A stretch of 64,000 nt of DNA, taken from Leisingera sp. SS27. Its GTDB lineage: Bacteria > Pseudomonadota > Alphaproteobacteria > Rhodobacterales > Rhodobacteraceae. The notes beneath the pieces are model-generated. The model searched no databases, had not been told where the DNA came from, and worked only from the letters and a program-made list of their open reading frames with translations. The position numbers were made by a program, and so were the translations under genes. Every line of letters starts with the position of its first letter. Positions within the stretch are counted from its first letter, which is position 1. The DNA lies in assembly GCF_028368855.1 (NCBI RefSeq), contig NZ_JAQNCY010000007.1, forward strand, positions 1 to 64,000. The letters are read 5' to 3'. Of the stretch, positions 44,497-55,020 are shown piece by piece.

Positions 44497-44979
44497 ATGC
44501 TTTCGCGCCTTGACCGGTATTTCGAGGAGGTCCTTTGCACGTTCTTTCTGTGCATGGTGGTCGGCTCGGTTCTCATGCAGGTGGTGCTGCGATTTATCTT
44601 TCATTCCGCGGCTGCCTGGGCCGAAGAAACCGCCGTCTATGGCATGATCTTTGCGGTCTATCTCGGGGCGGTGATGGCTGTCCGGGACCGGGCACACATC
44701 CGCATCACCCTGCTGATCAGCCGCCTGCCGCGCAGCCTGCAAATCTGTTCCGTTGTACTTGCCGATGCGCTGTGGCTGGGGTTTGTGATCTTCATGATCG
44801 TGCAGACCACAACCTATACGCAGCTTCTGTTCGAAGTGACCTATCAGACACCGGGCTTGGGGATCGAACAGCGCTGGGTGCAAATGTTCATTCCCATTGC
44901 CTTCTGCCTGATGCTGTTCCGCATGCTGCAGGTCTACTGGCGCTGGCGTGCCAATAACTGGAAAGGTTTGCCGCTATGA
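44497..44979 (+). CDS. dctQ: TRAP transporter small membrane subunit (DctQ family)
   Basis: 160 residues from ATG 44497, chosen for the GGAGG site eight bases upstream. Four membrane segments and the DctQ-type motif RFIFHSAAAWAEETAVYGMI, then AVRDRAHIRITLLISRLP. Overlaps dctM by ATGA. Confidence 0.87.
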   Translation: MLSRLDRYFEEVLCTFFLCMVVGSVLMQVVLRFIFHSAAAWAEETAVYGMIFAVYLGAVMAVRDRAHIRITLLISRLPRSLQICSVVLADALWLGFVIFMIVQTTTYTQLLFEVTYQTPGLGIEQRWVQMFIPIAFCLMLFRMLQVYWRWRANNWKGLPL

Positions 44980-46376
44980 AAGAAGCGTCTATCGAAAACA
45001 CAGCTACCCGCACCTCACTGACCGCTGTTTCGGTGCTGGTGGTTCTGATCATTGCATTGATCCTGGCCATGTTTGCAGGTGCGAACGGGCCAATCATGAT
45101 GGCTATCGTTTTTGTAGTCACCATGGCGATTGGGGTTCCCATCCCCTTTGCCGCAGGCATCGCCACCGTCGCGGGACTGCTGATTGCCGATATCCCGCTG
45201 ACACTGATGGCGCAAGCAGCCTGGACTGCCTTTGAACCATTCCCGCTAGTCACTATTCCGCTGTTCATTCTGGCTGGTCAGTTGATGGAGCAGGGCGGCA
45301 TGTCGGACAAGCTGGTCGCAATCGCGCAGCGTCTTGTTGGAGCCTACAAGGGCGGAATGGGACTTGTAACCGTTGTTGCCTGCATGTTCTTTGCCGCGTT
45401 GTCAGGATCTGGCCCGGCAACCACCGCTGCAATCGGTTCGATCACTATTCCTGCCATGCAGGAGGAAGGCTACCGCTCCCGTTTCGCAGGTGCCATCGCC
45501 GCCGCCGCCGGCGCACTTGGCAGTATGATCCCGCCCTCCAACCTTCTGATCATATTCGCCTTGGTCACTGATGTGTCGATCCCGCGCCTGTTTCTGGCGG
45601 GTATCGTGCCGGGCATAGTACTGGGGCTTATTCTGATGGCCGTAGTGTTCGTGATCTCATTGCGCAACGGGTATGGCGGCACCGGTGAAAGGTTCGGCTG
45701 GGGACCGCTGCTCGAAGCACTCTGGGAAGGCAAATGGGCCGTGATGGCGCCTGTGATTATCCTGGGCGGTATCTATGCTGGCATCTTTACCCCGTCCGAG
45801 GCAGCCGGCGTTGCCGTGGCCTATGGTTTCTTTGTCGGGCTGTTCATCTACAAGGGGCTGACCTGGAGCAAACTGTTTCAGGCCTTCAAATTCACCGCCA
45901 TCGTTATCGGCACAGTTTTGTTCATTCTCGGCTCGACCAAGGCCTTTGGCCAGCTGGTCACGATCTTTGACATCCCGTCGTCGGTCCTGGACCTGTTCCA
46001 GAATCTGGCAGCCTATCCCTGGCTGGTGATGCTGCTGATCGGCGTGTTCTACATCCTCGTCGGCATGTGGCTGGAGAGCATTCCGCAGATCATCATTTTT
46101 ACCGCCGTGTTTTTCCCGCTGGTGACCAGCCTGGGCATCGACCCGGTGGTCTTTGGAATCTTCACGGTGATGACCTGCGAAATCGGCTTTCTGACACCGC
46201 CCATCGGGGTCAACCTCTTTGTTGCGGCCCGCATCAGCAGGATCTCCATCGAGGAAATCTCTGTTGGGGTGCTGCCGCTGCTGATCCCTTATATCGCAAT
46301 GATCCTGCTGCTGGTCTTCTTCTCCAGCTGGGTCACTTTCCTTCCTGACCTCGTCTATGGCGAACGCTTGAGGTAA
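44976..46376 (+). CDS. dctM: TRAP transporter large membrane subunit (DctM family)
   Basis: 466 residues with about 12 membrane segments. DctM motifs: FPLVTIPLFILAGQLMEQGG, GSGPATTAAIGSITIPAM, IPPSNLLIIFALVTDVS and GFLTPPIGVNLFVAARIS. The longer N-terminus (about 30 residues) is normal. Three bases separate its stop from the amidase-like gene, so uptake and hydrolysis are co-expressed. Confidence 0.9.
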   Translation: MKEASIENTATRTSLTAVSVLVVLIIALILAMFAGANGPIMMAIVFVVTMAIGVPIPFAAGIATVAGLLIADIPLTLMAQAAWTAFEPFPLVTIPLFILAGQLMEQGGMSDKLVAIAQRLVGAYKGGMGLVTVVACMFFAALSGSGPATTAAIGSITIPAMQEEGYRSRFAGAIAAAAGALGSMIPPSNLLIIFALVTDVSIPRLFLAGIVPGIVLGLILMAVVFVISLRNGYGGTGERFGWGPLLEALWEGKWAVMAPVIILGGIYAGIFTPSEAAGVAVAYGFFVGLFIYKGLTWSKLFQAFKFTAIVIGTVLFILGSTKAFGQLVTIFDIPSSVLDLFQNLAAYPWLVMLLIGVFYILVGMWLESIPQIIIFTAVFFPLVTSLGIDPVVFGIFTVMTCEIGFLTPPIGVNLFVAARISRISIEEISVGVLPLLIPYIAMILLLVFFSSWVTFLPDLVYGERLR

Positions 46377-46379
46377 CCC

Positions 46380-48497
46380 ATGAAAACCATTCCCCTTATT
46401 GGCTACAGCGACCGGCTGTCCGCGCGCCCTGGCGAGAGTATCGCATTCAAAATATCTTCCGAAGCCAAAGGCAAAGTCACGGCCCGTCTCTTTCGGTCCA
46501 TAAGCGCCGACCCCAATCCAGCAGGACAAGGGATCGTGGAGGAGGATGCCTCAGCCTATTTCGACCCGATCCAATTCCCGTCCCGCAAACAGAGTTTCCG
46601 CAGTGGCTCGTACGGGCTGGCGAAAGGGGCAGTATCTGCACCGGTTCCAACGGATCTTGCCTTCAGCGCTATTGTATTTGCGACCAAGCAGACAGGTAAG
46701 CAGCAGGTGGTGCTGGCCTGCGGCGGCTATGAACTTGCGTTGGCAAATGATGGCAGCGCTAGCTTCTTGGCTCCGGATGGCGCAGTGGCAACCGGCCAGC
46801 CGCTGATCCTTCGGCATTGGTACCGGATCACTGGCCGGATCAGTGCAGCTGGAGACATCAGCATAACCCAGACGCCGCTTGGACGCAGTTTTGAAAATGA
46901 GGTTATGTCGAATGGCCATGCTGTCCCGCCAACGGTGCTGGCAGGGCGGCCTTCAATTGCGGCCCGCCTTCACAATGGGCAGGCTTCAGATCATTTCAAC
47001 GGTAAGATCGAAGATCCATCTATTCTGGCCAACGGCGCTCCACTGGCTGCCTGGGACTTCTCGCAAGGGATCTCTTCAACGCAGGGGCACGCGACAACGG
47101 GGCCGGACCTGACGCTGATCAATTTTCCAGCGAGGGCCATGACTGGCTCCCGCTGGGACGGCTCTGAGATGAACTGGCGGCACCGCCCGGATCACTATGG
47201 CGCCATTCATTTTCATGAAGATGATGTCTATGACTTTGAATGGGAGACGGATTTCAGTCTCAAAGTTCCGGAAGACATGCCTTCAGGTGCGTATGTGATG
47301 CGGATTGAGGCAGACGGCATGGAAGATGCCATGCCCTTTTTCATTTGCCCGCCGCTTGGGCAGCCGCGCGCCAGGCTTTGCGTGCTGGTGTCAACCTTCA
47401 CCTACACGATCTATGGCAACCACGCCCGGCCGGACTATGAGCCGGAATGGCAGAAACGAAATACGGAGTGGAATGCCTACCCGCACAATCCGGTCGAATA
47501 CCCGCAGTACGGGTTGTCCACCTATAATTACCATTCCGATGGGTCCGGCATCTGCCACGCGTCGCATCTGCGGCCCTTGTTCAACCTTCGGCCAGGCTAC
47601 GTGACCTTTGGCAACACCTCTTGCTCCGGGTTGCGGCACCTGCAGGCTGACAGCCATTTGCTCAGCTGGCTGCATGCCAAGGGGATTGACTATGACATCG
47701 TGACAGATGCGGAGCTGCACAACGATGGGGTTGCCGCAATTGCCGGCTATGCAGCCGTCACCACCGGCAGCCACCCCGAGTATCACACAACGGAAACCTT
47801 GAATGCTCTGCGCGATTACCGCGACGCGGGCGGTGCGCTCAACTACCTGGGCGGCAACGGATTCTATTGGCGTATCGCTGTGCATCAGGAAAACCCCGGC
47901 CTATTGGAAATCCGCCGGGCCGAAGATGGAATCCGGGCCTGGGCGGCTGAACCGGGCGAATATTACAACGCTTTTGATGGCGGCTACGGCGGTTTGTGGC
48001 GCCGCAACGCCCGCCCGCCGCAAGAGCTGGTTGGCATCGGTTTTGCCGCGCAGGGGGAATTCCATGGCGCTCCCTATCAGCGCACCTGCACCGATCCGGC
48101 TTATGACTGGATTTTTGACGGAATCGAGAGCGATGTCCTCGGCGACTTCGGCTTCAGCGGCAATGGCGCCGCCGGGTTCGAACTGGACCACTGCGATGCG
48201 CGTCTGGGCACCCCCCCTGATACAGTGATCCTCGCGCAGTCTTTCTCACGTGAGGGTGAGTTCATGCTTGTGCCCGAGGAGCAGCTCACGCACCTTACGA
48301 ACCTTAGTGGTGGCCCGGAAGCTGACATGCTACGCGCAGACATGGTTTACTTGGAGCTGCCCGGCGGCGGCTCGGTCTTTTCGACCGGTTCGATCACCTT
48401 CTGTGGCAGTTTGCCGTGGAATGGCTTCAACAATGATGTTTCCCGCCTGCTCGAAAACATCCTGTGTCATGCTTTAGCAAAAGAATACCCCCAGTAG
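46380..48497 (+). CDS. N,N-dimethylformamidase-like large subunit protein
   Basis: 705 residues. The C-terminal ~450 residues match the large-subunit domain of N,N-dimethylformamidase (DMFase): LVSTFTYTIYGNHARPDY, YPQYGLSTYNYHSDGSG, GSHPEYHT, LNYLGGNGFYWRI and SSGS-type end GGSVFSTGSITFCGSLPW. Published DMFase binds iron through two Tyr and one Glu; Tyr in TIYGN and STYNYH and Glu in SHPEYH are candidates. Residues about 80-235 look like a LamG-type beta-sandwich (AWDFSQGISSTQGHATTGP). No small subunit gene is adjacent. Likely hydrolyses an amide taken up by the TRAP system. Substrate need not be dimethylformamide. Confidence 0.85.
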   Translation: MKTIPLIGYSDRLSARPGESIAFKISSEAKGKVTARLFRSISADPNPAGQGIVEEDASAYFDPIQFPSRKQSFRSGSYGLAKGAVSAPVPTDLAFSAIVFATKQTGKQQVVLACGGYELALANDGSASFLAPDGAVATGQPLILRHWYRITGRISAAGDISITQTPLGRSFENEVMSNGHAVPPTVLAGRPSIAARLHNGQASDHFNGKIEDPSILANGAPLAAWDFSQGISSTQGHATTGPDLTLINFPARAMTGSRWDGSEMNWRHRPDHYGAIHFHEDDVYDFEWETDFSLKVPEDMPSGAYVMRIEADGMEDAMPFFICPPLGQPRARLCVLVSTFTYTIYGNHARPDYEPEWQKRNTEWNAYPHNPVEYPQYGLSTYNYHSDGSGICHASHLRPLFNLRPGYVTFGNTSCSGLRHLQADSHLLSWLHAKGIDYDIVTDAELHNDGVAAIAGYAAVTTGSHPEYHTTETLNALRDYRDAGGALNYLGGNGFYWRIAVHQENPGLLEIRRAEDGIRAWAAEPGEYYNAFDGGYGGLWRRNARPPQELVGIGFAAQGEFHGAPYQRTCTDPAYDWIFDGIESDVLGDFGFSGNGAAGFELDHCDARLGTPPDTVILAQSFSREGEFMLVPEEQLTHLTNLSGGPEADMLRADMVYLELPGGGSVFSTGSITFCGSLPWNGFNNDVSRLLENILCHALAKEYPQ

Positions 48498-49514
48498 GAA
48501 TTGCATTTTGGAGACTGGCGCGCCAACAGGTTTGGTTCCGGGCGCCCGCGCAAGATCCGCAACTTAATAGTTGAAATCAACCGCGACAAACGGACGGAAT
48601 AGAAATCCACTCACTGACGTGGTTATGACAGACCGGTTTGGAGGCAAGCACTTCACAGACATGGCAGCGGACGCGGGCGCAAACCAGTATCCGTGTCTTC
48701 TGCAAGTGCATTCGGCGCGGCGGCGTTAGTCTGCATTGTCCCGCGTCTTTTGCGTCCAAGCCGCCTGCAGCGAAGGTACGGTTGTCATGAGGCCCTCGAA
48801 ACTGATTGGCAATGACCGCTTCGGCGACCTGTACTGTTGTGCGGCAAGTTTGCCGCCGCGAGTGCGAACGGATGCTGCGCCAGCAATTGACGCGTGAGCA
48901 AAAGGCTGGTTTGTCCCGCGACCTGACTGTTGTTCTTGACCGCAGCGAACGGTTAATTTGGATTTCGCCGGTTTGAGCCATTTTGAATGACCGGAAACGG
49001 AAAATGTGCCGCGCTGCGGAAAACGCAACGCTGCATTTGCAGTGTGATGCTGCGTTAGCGAAGGTCTAGAACCCAAGGTCGGGGAATGTCCGGCAGACTG
49101 TGAGTTGGATCATCTCCAGATTTTGCTCGCGGAGAATGACCGGAAAGCGGGCTGCGCCTGCAGCAACGTGAAGGTAGGGCGAAGGTCCGGCATGGGCCGG
49201 TCAGGTTCCTTAAGGCGAAGACGGTTCGCAACTTTGCAGCGGCGGCTTCCTGCGCATTCCTGACCTTGGCTCTACCTGAGGCAAGACAGATATTGTGCTG
49301 TCTACAGTGAAGGAACAGACATGAATGTCTGTTCCCAATCCTGGGATTACAAACTTCTCAAAATTTTCACACAGCCGGGTCAATGGTCTCGAACTTACCT
49401 TGAAGCACACTCGCAACCAACGGTGGGTTTGATACCATCCTGAATCTATCCTGGGGCCTCACGGGTTGGACACTTGCGCTTGCATAAGCGATCTTGCCCT
49501 AAAGTTATGCAAGA
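48498..49514. other. 1-kb gene-free stretch, probable degenerate repeats
   Basis: Only short, Arg/Ser-rich open frames on either strand; none looks like a protein. Fragments such as gcgaaggtccgg, tgcgcctgcag and gatgctgcg recall the stretch at 18200-18600. It lies between the TRAP/amidase-like operon and the tniQ-like pseudogene and may represent decayed island DNA. Confidence 0.4.
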
Positions 49515-51391
49515 ATGAAACGGAGTTCCCCGTTGATAGAAACGTTGCCCCTGGCGGTCAAACCTTCGGAGCGCGAGACACTTCCCTCTTTCTTTTCGCG
49601 CATGGCTGCGATCAATGGTACCGACGCCACCGGATTTGCCCTTGATCTTGTCGTTAGTTTAAAGCGGATCCTGAAACAGGAGCAGGAAGCAATTGACATT
49701 TTTTCCACCCGATCCGGTTTGGTGACCGATCAGCTGTCAACCATGCTGTTATGGACAGGTGAGCGTATCGGGGGCGTACGCATGAAATTTCGCGGGGAAG
49801 TTTTTGTTTCCCGCGCCGTACGCAACCCTGTCATCCGCGGCTGCCCTCATTGCCTGCGCGAGGCGGCAGAAAACAAGCCTCTCCGCTGAGGCACATGGCC
49901 ATGGCGGGAGACTGGCTGTGCCGCGGTGTTGATGTGTGCTTGCGGCACCGCCATCCTCTGATGCCACTTTGGGAAAGCTCGCGGCCTGTAAATCGTGATG
50001 ATGCTGGTGCCAGATTGGCTGAGATCCTGCCAGACCTTCTGGCGGGCAATTTTGACAGCGATCTGATTGAGCCGTTCGCCTATGACGCCTGGCTTGATCG
50101 GCGCCTGTCGCAAGGTGAGGACAAAACGTGGCTGGCAACTCAGCCTTTGATTGCCGCCATGACCTGCTGTGCGTTGCTTGGCAAGGAACTCCTTCGTGCT
50201 CAGGAACTTGAAGCCGACGACCGTGCTGCGAAGGCCAAAGGCTTTGATGCCGCATCGAGAGGGCCTGAGGCAATCACGTGTGCGCTTGATCGCGTTTTGC
50301 AGGCGGGGGATGGGGGGTACTTTGGATCAAAACAGGCATTGCCGATGCTGATCGAGGCCCTTGGTCGCCTCTATCGCAGCGATGATAGCTTTGATGGGTT
50401 TCGCGATATTGTACGTCGGCATTTGTTGAGGATCTGGCCGGTCGAGGCGGGAGATGAGGTTCTCGGTCATACCGTGCCCGAACGACGTATCCATTCTCTC
50501 GCCTCGGCAAACAAGGAAACCGGGGTCGGCAGGTCGGTCCTCAACGGCTTCCTGACTGAGGCTGGAGCGTTCCCTCCTGATGACACGCGCGCTGATGCTC
50601 GCAAAACCTTCGACGCAAAGAAATACAAACCCCTTCTGGAGGAGGTCCCGACTTTGGTCGGGCCGACTGCGATGCGCAAAGCTATGGGCGCAACGTTAGT
50701 AGAACTCAAATCACTGGAGGCTGACGGCGTGCTGACGCCCAGAACGAAAGTTGCGACGATCAAGTCTCCCTGGCGCGTGTCTGGCGGGCTGGTCCTGCTC
50801 GAGGAGTTGGAGCGAACGGCAATTTTGCTTGAGGCGGGTACACCAGGATGTGAAATGATCCAGCATGTTCACAAGCGAGTGGGTCTTTCTGTCGGCCAGG
50901 TTATCGCTGCGATCAGGGGCGGCAGATTGAGGGTCGGCAAGCGCGCTGAAACGTTTGGGTATCACGGACTCGTCGTCAACGTTGCCGAAGTTGATCAGTC
51001 GGAGTAACTTCGCCCCCGCGAGCAGAAAATGGCGGCCATGGAAGGGGAGATGAACGCAGCTGCCTTTGCCCGCTCAATCGGAGTGCGGGAGAAAGGGGCG
51101 CTCCAAGCGTTGATCGAAGGTGGCTATATGAACCGCACCGGGTTTGCCGGAGGCTGATTTCAGTCAGTTACGCGGCAATGTCCTTAGTTTCCAGAGCGGC
51201 GTAGAAATTGGCCTCTGCTTCTGCCGGCGGAATGTTCCCGATAGGCTCAAGCAGACGGCGGTTGTTGAACCAGTCCACCCATTCGAGTGTTGCGTATTCC
51301 ACTGCCTCGAAGTTGCGCCAAGGGCCGCAGCGGTGAATGACCTCGGCTTTGAACAATCCGTTGATCGTCTCAGCCAGGGCGTTCTGCGCAT

Positions 51392-51416
51392 TCAAATGAT
51401 CCCCCGGATCTTTTGA
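51392..51416. repeat. Palindrome family B, copy 1 (in IS3 OrfB)
   Basis: tcaaatgatcc, ccc, ggatcttttga: 11-bp arms with one mismatch. Flanks share cgcgcagcgg/cgcgtagcg-like sequence with copy 2. Sits between the codons for GDSY and NALAETI. Confidence 0.75.
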
Positions 51417-51687
51417 TCCGCTGCGCGGACCTACTTGAACTCGTAGCTGTCTCCGACGCTGCCGACAGAGGGCTCGATACCGGCTTCGCCCAACCGTTCT
51501 GTGTATTTGAAAGACAGGTATTGGCTGCCGCGGTCGGAGTGGTGAACAAGCCCCATCGCCTTTGTCGGCCGCCGCTCGTGAACAGCTTGCTCCAGAGCAT
51601 CGAGAACAAACCCGGCATGCGCCGAGGTGCTGACACGCCAACCAACGATCTTGCGGGCATAGGCATCGATAAGCGAGCCATTGAAGG

Positions 51688-51712
51688 CGCCATTGGTTCG
51701 AGCCCAATGGCG
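51688..51712. repeat. Palindrome family A, copy 1 (in IS3 OrfB)
   Basis: cgccattgg, ttcgagc, ccaatggcg: perfect 9-bp arms. Preceded by gagccattg like the other copies. Adds about 13-14 codons in frame between FAYVA and IDAYARK. Confidence 0.78.
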
Positions 51713-51839
51713 AGCGGCGACATAGGCGAACCCTATCCAAGTGGCGACATAGGTGAAATCGCTGACCCAGAGCATGTTGGGCGCGGGCACTCGGAACTGC
51801 CGGTTCACCTTGTCCAGCGGGTATGGGGCCTTCTTGTCA

Positions 51840-52620
<781 letters not shown>

Positions 52621-53093
52621 TGCGGCTTCATCCTACTCAAGAGTTGAAGCCTCCGGCAAACCCGGTGCGGTTCAATACGCCTGCGATGGAGGTTCTGCAC
52701 CCGGTGACAAAGCGCTCCCAGTGGCGGATGTCCAGTGCGGACATCGCTGCTTTCCATGACAAGTTCACCACGCCGACGGTGATAGCGAAGGAGACCGGGC
52801 TTCACCGGAATACGATTCTGGCGGCTTTTGCAGCTCACAGGATTGGAGCTTTCCGGCTGAATGGTGTGGCTATCGGACCGATCTACCTCCTAAAGGAGGT
52901 TGCACCCGTCCTGAACACGCTCATGAGCTGACATTCGCCTGCTGGCCCCCGGGGCCGGTCGAGGAGCGAAAGCGTTTTCTATCTGAGCCTTTACTACTCT
53001 CAACTTCACTTGGCACTTTCCACTTGACACAGGGCGTGCATCAAAACCCCAAAGTGTGCAAGTTTATGCCTAATTGGCATTTAAAGTGAAAAA

Positions 53094-53170
53094 TGGCGAT
53101 CCCTGAAGGACTCGAACCCTCAACCTGCTGATTAGAAGTCAGCTGCTCTATCCAGTTGAGCTAAGGGACC
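53094..53170 (-). tRNA. tRNA-Arg (anticodon UCU)
   Basis: 77 nt including CCA. The acceptor stem GGTCCCT/AGGGATC, D-arm, anticodon stem GCTGA/TCAGC with loop CTTCTAA (anticodon TCT) and T-arm with GGTTCGAGTCC all fold. The tRNA 3' end points toward the island with the IS3 and tniQ remnants, the usual side for integration. Confidence 0.95.
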
Positions 53171-53217
53171 GCGTGGCGCCAGTTATGACAGGCTGCGGCC
53201 GGGGGTCAAGCCGCGGT

Positions 53218-53688
53218 TCACAGGTCCAGCTGCATAAAGACCGACCAGGGGTCCTCGGCGTAATCCGCAAAGGGCGGGCAAGGGGCAAAGCCGAAGGATT
53301 CATAAAGCCTGCGCGACTGCAGGAAATCTTCGGTGGAGCCGGTTTCCAGGTAGATCGCGGTGGCCTGAGCACGGCGGGCCAGGTCCAACAGGAAGGCCAG
53401 CATGGCGCGGCCTGCGCCGCTGCCGCGGGCCTCTGCCAAGGTATGCATCGATTTCAGCTCGCGGCTGCCATCGCCGAGGTCTTTGAGCCCGCCCATGGCC
53501 AGCGCCTGCCCGTCCCGGCGCAGAAGGAAGAACTGCACCTCCGGCCCCTCCAGGCCGCTGATGTCCATGGCGTGGCAGCTTTCCTCGGGCGATTGCGCCG
53601 CCATCTGCGCCAGGTGGCGGCGGATCAGGGCTGCGGCCTCCGGGTCGGAAGGGCGGGCGGCGGAGATGTCAAAGTCTGCTGCGGTCAT
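53218..53688 (-). CDS. GNAT-family N-acetyltransferase
   Basis: 156 residues from ATG 53688 (GGAGCC upstream). Acetyl-CoA-binding motif ARGSGAGRAMLAFLLDLARR near residue 95-115, then IYLETGSTEDFLQSRRLYES and FGFAPCPPFADY, as in GNAT family proteins (YafP/amino-acid-type). Substrate unknown. It lies 47 bases from the tRNA gene and 127 bases after the kinase/GTPase array, so it may be a separate transcript. Confidence 0.85.
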   Translation of the reverse strand: MTAADFDISAARPSDPEAAALIRRHLAQMAAQSPEESCHAMDISGLEGPEVQFFLLRRDGQALAMGGLKDLGDGSRELKSMHTLAEARGSGAGRAMLAFLLDLARRAQATAIYLETGSTEDFLQSRRLYESFGFAPCPPFADYAEDPWSVFMQLDL

Positions 53689-53815
53689 TGTCAGGCTCCA
53701 TCGGGCTGGCTGCCTTAGCATATTGCAAGGCCCGCAGTGGATGGCAATTGCGCTAGCGATGTGCCGCGGCCTGCGGCGCGGGGTTTGCCTGTTTTTCGGG
53801 CAGTCGTGCGGCTTA

Positions 53816-54583
53816 TCAGCGGTAGAGGCCGGCCCAGGCAGCGGCCTGGGTACGGGCGGCCTCTGGCGGCAAGGCCAGCAGCAGCAGACCCCCGCCGTCG
53901 GAGGCGGCAAGAATGTGCAGCTGCGGCGTGACCGGCAGCAGCAGGCAGTCCGGTTTCGGCACCGGCATCCGGGCGGAGGCAGGACGGGCGGCCTTGGAAG
54001 CCAGCGCCCGGCGCACAGCATCCAGCTGGGTCAGCAGCGTCTCCGGCCCGTCGCCTTGCATCTCCTTGGTGCTGCGCGGGCAAAACAACCAGGCCGTTGC
54101 CTGCGGCAGGGCCCGGGCGCGGAAATGGTCCAGACGGCTGCCGCTTGCCGCTGCGAGGGCGGCGGCAAGGGTTCCGGCAGAGCAGGTTCCGGCACCTTGG
54201 GGTGCGGCGCAGGGGCGCCGGCGGAAGCTGATTTTTCCTTCCTTGCCGCCCGCCTGCAGCAGTTGCAAGCGGGCGGCAAAGAGCTGGGCTGCGGTCTCCG
54301 GATCTTCAGCGGCGGAGGAGGGATCCGCGCTGTCCTGGAGGGTGAAGCCTGCAATCCGGCGCTGCGCCACGGTGAGGGTGGCTGCGGCGCGGCCGCTGAT
54401 GCACAGGGTGATTTCGCGCGGCAACATAGTTTCGCGTATTTCGCGCAGCACGGCGTCGGTCAGGCTGTCAGCGGTGCCGGAAAGCGCTGCGCGGGCGGGC
54501 TCGGCCAGCCTGATCAGCGCTTGATGCAGGTCTGAGGCTGTACTGGTGCCATCTTGAGTGGTCTGCTGCGCAGGATTGGCCAT
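53816..54583 (-). CDS. Unknown protein at 3' end of kinase/GTPase array
   Basis: 255 residues, Ala/Leu-rich, no membrane segment or signal peptide. ATG 54583 overlaps the stop of the gene before it (a GTG at 54586 is possible too). Predicted pieces: a helical N-terminal part (DLHQALIRLAEPARAALSGT), then a beta-rich middle with a Cys (ITLCISGRAAATLTVAQRRI), and a C-terminal DCLLLPVTPQLHILAASDGG. The last part faintly recalls roadblock-type folds, but I cannot assign a family. Translational coupling ties it to the GTPase array. Confidence 0.55.
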   Translation of the reverse strand: MANPAQQTTQDGTSTASDLHQALIRLAEPARAALSGTADSLTDAVLREIRETMLPREITLCISGRAAATLTVAQRRIAGFTLQDSADPSSAAEDPETAAQLFAARLQLLQAGGKEGKISFRRRPCAAPQGAGTCSAGTLAAALAAASGSRLDHFRARALPQATAWLFCPRSTKEMQGDGPETLLTQLDAVRRALASKAARPASARMPVPKPDCLLLPVTPQLHILAASDGGGLLLLALPPEAARTQAAAWAGLYR

Positions 54584-54960
54584 CACGCGCCCCCGTCCTG
54601 ATGGGCCAGCAGCTGCCGGGCCGGTGCGGCCAGCCGGGCGGCGGCATCGGCATCGTCGCAGATACAGAGCACTGCATCGCCGGAGCCGTCACCGGCGCGC
54701 AGGAACAGCCGCACCTCGCCCGGGGCGAGCAGCAGCACGTCATCCGCGGGCGCCGCTGCCGCGCCACCTGCCTGGGCCGCCGCGTCCAGCGCCAAAAAGC
54801 CGCGGCGGGCCTGCTGGCAGAGATCGTCAAGGTATTCCTGCGGGTGGCCGTCGCCGCTGCTGCTGCGCAGCACGATGCTGGCACTTAGATCGCCAAAGGC
54901 CGCCAGGCGGCAGCCGGGCTCAACCTGGCGCAGGACATCGAGCTGGCGGGCCAGGGTCAT
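54583..54960 (-). CDS. Small protein, possibly roadblock/LC7-like, in kinase/GTPase array
   Basis: 125 residues from ATG 54960 with a GGAGG site. The order helix (DDLCQQARRGFLALDAAAQ), strands (DDVLLLAPGEVRLFLRAGDG, AVLCICDDADAAARL) and closing helix (AAPARQLLAH) would fit a roadblock/LC7 fold. Such proteins act as partners or activators of small GTPases (for example MglB for MglA), which would make sense 60 bases after a GTPase gene. The fold assignment is a guess from pattern and size. Confidence 0.45.
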   Translation of the reverse strand: MTLARQLDVLRQVEPGCRLAAFGDLSASIVLRSSSGDGHPQEYLDDLCQQARRGFLALDAAAQAGGAAAAPADDVLLLAPGEVRLFLRAGDGSGDAVLCICDDADAAARLAAPARQLLAHQDGGA

Positions 54961-55020
54961 GGGCAGCCTCCGCGGCAGTCCGGATGATTGCAAGGCGCAT
55001 ATGCTGGCAGCATGACGGGC

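Noticed and set aside
45657-46529. 290-residue reverse frame over dctM
   Set aside because: Antisense to a well-defined TRAP large subunit; Asp/Gln/His-rich shadow.
48577-49076. Two overlapping reverse-strand frames (134 and 116 residues)
   Set aside because: Arg/Ser/Thr-rich, no family resemblance, in a stretch with repeat-like fragments; not supported as genes.
53402-54535. 377-residue open frame on the + strand
   Set aside because: Antisense to the GNAT and unknown-protein genes, Gly/Arg/Ala-rich without motifs; the reverse-strand genes have better starts and coupling.
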